Shown one piece after another: positions 58,128 through 64,000 of a DNA stretch of 64,000 bases. The translations under genes and the position numbers were made by a program. The DNA lies in NCBI GenBank assembly GCA_029255685.2, contig CM055313.2, positions 68,798,641-68,862,640 on the forward strand, in the 5' to 3' direction. Below the pieces are notes generated by a model. That model made no database searches, had not been told where the DNA came from, and worked only from the letters and a program-made list of their open reading frames with translations. Source of the DNA: Silene conica (taxonomy: Eukaryota > Streptophyta > Magnoliopsida > Caryophyllales > Caryophyllaceae). Numbering within the stretch: position 1 is the stretch's first letter; each line of letters begins with the position of its first letter.

Positions 58128-59272
58128 ACGGTCTTGTCAAATTTTACTATGCTTTCTTGTTTACTTTGTTTAATTCCTTTCTATATACTTGCTTTAAATC
58201 TTTGTGATGTTATTACAGAATTATCGTTTATCCATTATGCAATGCTTTTATAAGATGAAAACTATTTAGGGAATTTTACTAGCTCAACAGTTAGACTACA
58301 CTCCTAATTCGCTACTTTTCAGCCTATTGACCGTTGATTTAGTTACAGACAGGTTAAATTTGAAAATATATATAGTTGTCATAACTAGTTTATCTAGACT
58401 TCAAAAGGTATACATGTTTAGGAAGTTCAAGTTGTTTTCATCATATCAGAAGGGTTCAAGCTGTTCAAGCTGTTTTCAAAAGTAATATCACGTTATATGC
58501 TTTCAGGTGTAATTCATATGTTGGGCATTCTTGACCGATGAGTTTTTTTGGTTTCGTTGAAGACGCTTACAATCTGCTTGTGCATAATCCGAGTTGCTCC
58601 GAGTTGCTTTTGTAACTGACGGGTTCAATACTGTGTACAACTTCAGAGAAAGAACATTATGAAGCGATGGTTCAAGCCGAGAGGCAGCGGTACGTTCAAA
58701 GAAAATAGCTGCAAAATGATGCATCAGACCAGGGAAACAACACTGAACTTGCAACAGCAGTATATCAGCACTTAAATTAGTCTTAAGCATTGTATATTTT
58801 TGTATTTGTTATTTACATTAATTACACAAATGATGTAAGATTCTCTTGTGTAAATATACATTTGAGAGTTATTATATTTAATTAACTTGTTTAAATAATT
58901 TCATTTGAAAAAAAAAAAAAAAAAAAATTTTTTTTTTTTTTTTAATACCTATTTGCGGCGTTTTTCTCAAAAAACGCCTCAAATAGCCTCTTCTATTTGC
59001 GGCGTTTTTTTAAAAAAACGCCGCAAATAACCTCTTATTTGCGGCGTTTTTTTTTCCGCCTCAAATAACTTTTTCTATTTGCGGCCCCCTTATTTGCTGC
59101 TATACTAAAAACGCCGCAAATGGCCTCATTTTTTACGCCTCAAATAAGTATTTTTCTACTAGTGTTATTTGCCTTTCGGAAGCTGTTTTGAGTGCTAATG
59201 CGGAGTAAGGATCCGAGTTGCACATCCATGTGTTGCTATTGGGCCAGATTAAAGCTGAAACGGACCAGAAGC

Positions 59273-59377
59273 GGTCGACCGACCCACCAGAAAAGTCGGC
59301 CGACCTGAGCCCAGTTCGCAGAAAAGCCCAGCAGCGCTTAAAGTGGTCGACCGACCCGCATCAGAGGTCGACCGACC
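59273..59377 (+). repeat. phased 12-mer pairs in E2 3' LTR
   Basis: Starts at 59273/59294 and 59345/59366, spacing 21 bp, same variants as in the 5' LTR. Confidence 0.92.
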
Positions 59378-60312
59378 AGAAGCTGACCCAAGGACTTTTA
59401 TTTCGTGTTTCTACTTTCCTAATCTTGTAATAATTCTTATTTAAGGAGACCTAAACTCTTCAATTAGGTCAAGCAATTTTATTAGAGAAGTAATTCCATT
59501 AGCAAGTAATTTTTATTATCAAAGCACCTTATGTTATTCAAGGACTCCATAGTTAGAAAGAGATTTTATTCAAGCTTTCATCTTTGTTCTTAGATTTTCC
59601 AATTAAGTTGTAAGTTTGCTACAATTCAATCTTCCCTTTTAATTTAATCTTGTTATTCATCTTATTGTTGTTTCTTAATTCATGTTTTCCCTTTTATTGT
59701 CATCTTTAATTATGTTAATTCCTTTGATGTTCTTAGTTATTGTTAGTTTCATAATTAAAAGTATGCATAGCTAATTCTTGTGATTAGGAATTAGGGGAAC
59801 CATGGTAAAGATTTGATTTTGATAGTTTAATGATTGAATTACCAATCCCCCATTGTTGTTGGTGAAAACTAATCCTTAGGATTGAAAGATTATTAGGATT
59901 AGTTTAACAACAACTTTGGGATTGCCCTTGAACGAAAGTTTAGTGCTTTTCTAGGAACCCTAAGACCGTAAGGATTGGGTAGAATATTGACCTAAAGGTT
60001 TATTCTTTGTTCCTTGGGATTGTGTTATTTGATTATTTTACCCTTCATTGACTTGTTTTAACCATGGGGAACCAAAGTTCCTAATCTCCTTTTACCTTAT
60101 TTTATTTTTCTTGTTTATTTTGTCCTTTTAGTTATTAGTTTAAATCTCAAATCAAAACCCCTTTTTTTTGGTTACTTGTAATAGACTTTAAATTCGCAAA
60201 CATAATTAACCTTGTCTCTCTGTGGTTCGACCCTTGACTTATCCTATCTAAGTTTAAGCTGAGATTTTATAAATCTTATCTTTGGCACCCCTCAACGACG
60301 GGTGTCATCAAT

Positions 60313-61083
60313 AAAGTATTATTAACTTTTATTAACTAGGCTATTTTTTTGTTGTCTTGGTGATCGATTAAAAAACGTCATGATTTAAATTGTACACCCA
60401 ACTCTAATGTAACACCTCAGGTGTTGTATCCTTCATTCATTCTTTGTCACTTCTCTCCTGCCTCATTTGTTAACTAAACAAAAAATTGCATGTCTTCGTT
60501 TTCCCCGTCAAGCACTTTTCATTCAAGTAAAGGTCGATTTTGAAGGTAAAAGTTAAGTTTCTAATACATGGATGAACTTTTCAAAGGGAGAGCTAACTTT
60601 GTGGGATAAGTCTGGATGTTTCGTGAAGGAAGGGTGACTTGAATATTTTAGGTGTGTATTGGAAACTAGGAGAAGGGTGTCGATGATGAATTAGATGGTT
60701 GTTTGAGGTAGGAATAAAGTTGACTCTATCACATTTGCTTGTTAATTTATGATAGATTAGTACGTGTGACTTTGGATTATGGATTGCTTCATGTGTTGTT
60801 CGAATGGTAAGAGTAGTTGTTTAAAAGATTCTTTCGTGCGGTACTGAAGATGATAGCGGCGAGTTGGATGTTTAGATGTATCTATGATTTAATACGATGG
60901 ACGCATGATAGGTGTAGCGATGATGATAGCATTAATGACATAAATGAATATAAACAGGGTAATTTTATTAACAAAAGATCACATCTATAAAACGAGCCAA
61001 TACTATTTTTATATTAAAAAAAAAGTATTATAATTTAGTTTTTATTTACACGGTGACAAGTTTTATGAATATCACAAATAGTT
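60313..61083. other. spacer without a gene
   Basis: AT-rich sequence with short frames only. Nothing recognised; it could be the interior of a Helitron that ends at 61117. Confidence 0.5.
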
Positions 61084-61089
61084 TAGTAT

Positions 61090-61117
61090 CCGTGTATCAC
61101 ACGGGCAAAAATACTAG
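61090..61117 (+). mobile_element. Helitron-like 3' end, candidate 1
   Basis: Hairpin CCGTGT-ATC-ACACGG (61090-61104), nine bases, then CTAG (61114-61117) followed by T. Helitrons end in CTRR with a short hairpin just before it. The matching 5' end (TC after A) was not fixed. Confidence 0.5.
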
Positions 61118-61763
61118 TATACTATAATTGCAATTTATTTTAATATTCGTGCAACGCATAGACATGAATATTAGTTTATTATTAATTAGAGATTCATATG
61201 ATATGAACTTTGTAGTTTATTAGATATTTAATAAATTCGAGGATATTTGCCTGGGATCGTTTCTCCCACTTGATTCACATCCAACTTGCAACACTTGAAG
61301 AATCAATGAATGCCATAATAATTAATGATCCTTGAATGTAATATCAGTTGTTATTGAAAATGGATATTTTTCGTTAAAAAAAAGGGAAATATATTGTCAT
61401 ATTTAGTGAGTATTGTATATAACTTTCTTTTCTGTAGGACTTTTTACAAATAATTGCTTTTAAGTTCATTTTACAAATTTTCACCTTAAATATCACATAA
61501 TCTTAAAAATTACCTTCTAATTCCAATTACGCTTACAATATTTATAAAATCCGTTCTATATACAATATTACGACTTAGATAGCCTCATGTAATATACGTA
61601 AAATAGCCTTACATAAAAGGGGTTATTTGAAAAAAAAAACGTACATAAAAGGGGTAATAAAATGTGATTATTTAATAATAAGGTATTATAACTTATAAAT
61701 CCATATACTATAAAAGGAATAAAATTTAGAGCATTCATATTGGTTACTAAATTACAGGAACAG
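61118..61763. other. spacer without a gene
   Basis: AT-rich, no gene. A degenerate relative of the Helitron-like end (CGTGCAACGCATAGACATGA, then ATATTAG) lies near 61144-61170. ATCCATATACTATAAAAGG near 61700 could be a Helitron 5' end for the element that ends at 62699. Confidence 0.4.
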
Positions 61764-61967
61764 TTGGTCTTGTTTCAGACCAATACTTTTGGCCTGAAAT
61801 TCAGACGGGCCATATGTTACCATTTTACAGGCAAATGTGACCATTATTGACAAACAAGTTTCATAAGCTGTAACATTAGTCATACTATTGTGGTCACATT
61901 TAACTATAAAATGGTAACATATGACCCATGTGAATTTCAGACCAAAAGTATTGGTCTAAAACAAGAA
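61764..61967. mobile_element. foldback MITE
   Basis: Left arm TCTTGTTTCAGACCAATACT followed by TTTGG...GAAATTCA, and the right arm carrying its complement (TGAATTTCAGACCAAAAGTA, TTGGTCTAAAACAAGA). Arms of about 85 bp at roughly 90% identity with a short loop. Internal phrases AAAATGGTAACATATG and GTGGTCACATTT recur near 63490. No clear duplication. Confidence 0.7.
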
Positions 61968-62667
61968 TTTGCCTTTTAGGAAATGAAAAATAGAAGTGTC
62001 CCCACTATCATTAACTTAGGAATTAATTTCTCTCTTTTCACTTATTTTATTTTATTTTACCTATCCAAATTTGTATACATGAATAACCTGTATTAATATG
62101 TTTATTTTCATCACGATTATGAAAATTGAAAAGTTTAGAAATAATTACCAAAACACATAACTTGCTATACTAAATAAAAATTATAATAACTAAACATAAA
62201 TTTATTCCCTAACTAGCATATTACTAATGCCAACTACAATTTAAAGTATTAAAAGTAGCAAACTAAAATCAATTCCTTAAAAAATTATTAAGGAACTCAT
62301 TATTGAAGGATTAGAAATTAAATACGATTACAAATTATTATTTAAATAAAAAACGAGGATAATAAAGGACTGATTTCTTAAAATACTGGCATGGAAAATA
62401 AGCTTAGAAATGACCATGACCTTTGGGTGGAATTAATTTTTTCGGTATATTATACGATGGTCAGTTTTAATTTTTTTATCAGTTTGACTATCAGTCATTT
62501 AGTAAGGTATTTTGGTTTTTATATAACATATTCTTTTATGAGAATATTATTTGGTAGTTATATTAGTATAAATTGCAAAAAAAACATAAAAAATTTAGTC
62601 ATACAAGTTAACTTATTTTACAGGTAATAAAATTAAAATAACCCGTGTAAAAACATATTTAAAATAA
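61968..62667. other. spacer without a gene
   Basis: AT-rich; a 78-codon frame at 62391-62627 is Ile/Phe/Tyr-rich and not convincing. Probably the interior of the second Helitron-like element. Confidence 0.45.
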
Positions 62668-62699
62668 CCCGTGTGATTTTTGCACGGGATAAAAACTAG
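62668..62699 (+). mobile_element. Helitron-like 3' end, candidate 2
   Basis: Hairpin CCCGTG...CACGGG (62668-62688), seven bases, then CTAG (62696-62699) and T. Same architecture as candidate 1; the stem sequence is related, so both are one family. Confidence 0.55.
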
Positions 62700-62802
62700 T
62701 TATTCTAATAGTAGTAACTTTTTATCTAAAAATAATTAGATTATTAACTAAAAAAAATCAAATTTTACATTGTTTTTAGCTGTAATATAACAAGACTTTT
62801 AT

Positions 62803-63056
62803 GGGGTGTTTGGTTAGTTATTTTGAAATAGAGTGAAATGAATTTGGAATGGAGTTAGATACCAATGGATTCTAACTCCACTCAAATCCTTTAAAATCTC
62901 ATACCCACCCTTTCTCTTTGGATTCAAACTTCATTCTCCCTTTTATAATTTTGGGTGAACCAAACACTATTAGCGAAGTATGAATTTAGAACGTCATACC
63001 ATTATACTATTAAACTCCCCATTTCATTCTATTTCGACTTGTGTGTCAAACGACCC
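62803..63056. mobile_element. MITE with GGGGTGTTTGG-type ends
   Basis: Left end GGGGTGTTTGGTTAGTTATT and right end (read inverted) GGGTCGTTTGACACACAAG; both continue with GAAATAGARTGAAATG. Flanked by TTTTAT at 62797-62802 and 63057-63062. The ends recall Tourist/PIF- or hAT-type MITEs, but the duplication length decides neither. Confidence 0.65.
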
Positions 63057-63062
63057 TTTTAT

Positions 63063-63761
63063 ATGAATATAGTTTGTCTTATTGGAAACGTGACACACGG
63101 GCTTAATTAATGAGACAAAGACGAGGCACAAGGATATGTCAGGGTCTCTAGGATCCGTCTCCCTGAGACTCGTGAGTAAATGAAATATTGATATTTCTAA
63201 TGTGCGCCTACACACTATTTTGTCGTTTTAAGTTTTAACGTGTGTATTTAATGAGCAATACTCAATTCTGAATACTTGTTGGTGGTTAGATTAATAATGC
63301 AACCACCGCGTTCAAAATGTCGAGAGGTACCTACGTTTCTATCCAAAAACTTGTATAAAACTATCGTAGGTGCGACTAGTTAAAAAGTGACCACATTGTG
63401 ATAATTAGTGATCACTTTTGAGTAAATGGTGACCACCTTCTTTAAAAAAAATGACCTATTTTTTGAAAATGGTCACTTTTTATCAAAAAGTGGTCACATT
63501 TTACCACAAAATGGTAACATTTTGTAAAAAGATACGGGTAAGACCGTCGTACAAGAGTGAAATACACGTTTCTAAGCTTTTCTTTATTGATGTAAAAAGA
63601 AATAAAAATAAACTAGTTTTATGCTCATGCAAAAAATATGTACGGGTTAAGATATATTAATTGATACGACACTGAAGTGATGAAACTTAGTCGAGTTATG
63701 CATGTCATAAGAAACTAATTAAGAATATTAGCAATAAGAACATACAAAATTGATAACAATT
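63063..63761. repeat. spacer with GTGACCA/TGGTCAC repeats
   Basis: No gene. 63385-63525 has many copies of AAAGTGACCAC or its complement and AAAATGGTAACATTTT, related to the middle of the foldback MITE at 61764-61967. The rest is unremarkable AT-rich sequence. Confidence 0.5.
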
Positions 63762-63765
63762 ACTC

Positions 63766-64000
63766 CCTCCTACCCAAGACAAGTGTCCCGTTCTTCATTT
63801 TTCTTTATTCGTCAAAGTGTCCCGTTGTGTACTATTTGGACCGTTTTATTACATTTTTACCCTTCACTATTTATATTTATTACCCACCCACCCACCCCTA
63901 ACCCAATATACGGAGTAAAATATAAATGTTTTCTCCGTTCATTTGGATTTCATTTGTTTTATTAAAATACACTCATATATATTAAACAAAACGTATGGAA
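63766..64000. mobile_element. Stowaway-like MITE, left end (runs to the window edge)
   Basis: TACTCCCTCCTACCCAAGAC matches the conserved CTCCCTCCGTCCC end of Stowaway-type MITEs after TA. The matching right end is not seen before 64000; CGGAGTA at about 63911-63917 may be an internal copy. Confidence 0.5.

Larger units (their letters stand above)
54959..59164. mobile_element. non-autonomous CACTA element carrying foreign DNA
   Basis: Perfect 14-bp terminal inverted repeats CACTAGTAGAAAAA, flanked by the 3-bp duplication TTA (54956-54958 and 59165-59167), exactly at a point where the 5' LTR reads on without a break. Subterminal repeats TTTGAGGCGTTTT and TTTGCGGCGTTTTT lie at both ends (54980-55150 and 58945-59160). 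No transposase is seen. The interior holds a leader and intron of a captured gene, organelle-like DNA, and coiled-coil gene exons. A run of A followed by a run of T (about 58911-58944) lies next to the right subterminal repeats. Confidence 0.9.
43891..60307 (+). mobile_element. E2: Athila-type Ty3/gypsy retrotransposon with a complete gene set, 3' LTR split by a CACTA element
   Basis: LTRs begin TGATACGTGCC and end CGACGGGTRTCA; duplication TCAAT at 43886-43890 and 60308-60312. Order: 5' LTR, tRNA-Asp primer-binding site, gag-protease, RT-RNase H-integrase, a spliced-looking leader, the Athila env-position gene, a 1.7-kb 3' UTR, hairpin, polypurine tract and 3' LTR. Excluding the CACTA insert it is about 12.2 kb. 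LTRs differ at about ten positions by eye. It has at least four lesions (frameshifts near 47650, 48970 and 52430; stop at 48281), so it is not autonomous. Confidence 0.92.
54802..60307 (+). repeat. E2 3' LTR, interrupted
   Basis: LTR pieces 54802-54958 and 59168-60307 (1297 bp together) match the 5' LTR with about ten differences by eye. The phased pairs are kept at 59273/59294 and 59345/59366. The CACTA insert and its TTA duplication lie between the pieces. Confidence 0.9.

Overview
This is repeat-rich nuclear DNA from a flowering plant, probably a eudicot. The evidence is plant-type LTR retrotransposons (Athila, Tat/Retand and a chromovirus-like non-coding element), two CACTA transposons, MITEs, Helitron-like ends, long (TA)n and (TAA)n microsatellites and AT-rich spacers. 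The species cannot be named from the sequence. The only likely host gene is a partial 5' end (minus strand, 1-195) running off the left edge; a ~0.7 kb minisatellite lies just upstream of it.

Layout. 330-1038 minisatellite. 1098-1589 a foldback MITE inside (TA)n. 2272-38352 one minus-strand element with large LTRs and no coding capacity (called R here; target-site duplication AGGTT), whose right LTR was split by three later insertions: an Athila-type element E1 (7793-21736, duplication GGTCC), a non-LTR retrotransposon in a (TAA)n tract (22841-26885), and a Tat/Retand element T1 (27261-37555, duplication CATAC). E1 itself carries a truncated CACTA element (11412-17969). 38358-38880 is the other half of the AT-rich array into which R jumped. 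39455-40128 is a second MITE of the same (TA)n-associated family. 40985-43720 is a degenerate tandem array. 43891-60307 is a second Athila-type element E2 (duplication TCAAT), whose 3' LTR is split by a CACTA element (54959-59164, duplication TTA) carrying host-gene exon pieces and organelle-like DNA. 60313-64000 is AT-rich and holds Helitron-like 3' ends, two or three MITEs and no gene.

Most notable. (1) Both Athila elements carry a 12-bp motif, GGTCGACCGACC or close variants, in pairs whose starts are 21 bp apart (one 20-bp step in each copy of a four-motif cluster). The pairs lie in LTRs, in gag (read as GRPT), around the 5' leader and intron of the env-position gene, and in the 3' UTR. 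Because the spacing also holds in non-coding DNA it is not explained by reading frame; two helical turns suggest a DNA-binding array. (2) The non-LTR element encodes N-terminal zinc fingers, RT, a CCHC motif and what looks like a C-terminal restriction-like endonuclease, and sits in a (TAA)n tract. (3) T1 has LTRs that differ at one base and a four-exon antisense gene whose inferred splicing gives an unbroken frame. (4) R has two LTRs with nearly identical R/U5 parts but unrelated U3 parts.

Most transposon genes here are broken by one or a few stops or frameshifts. All LTR and repeat boundaries were read by eye; no alignment or database search was run.
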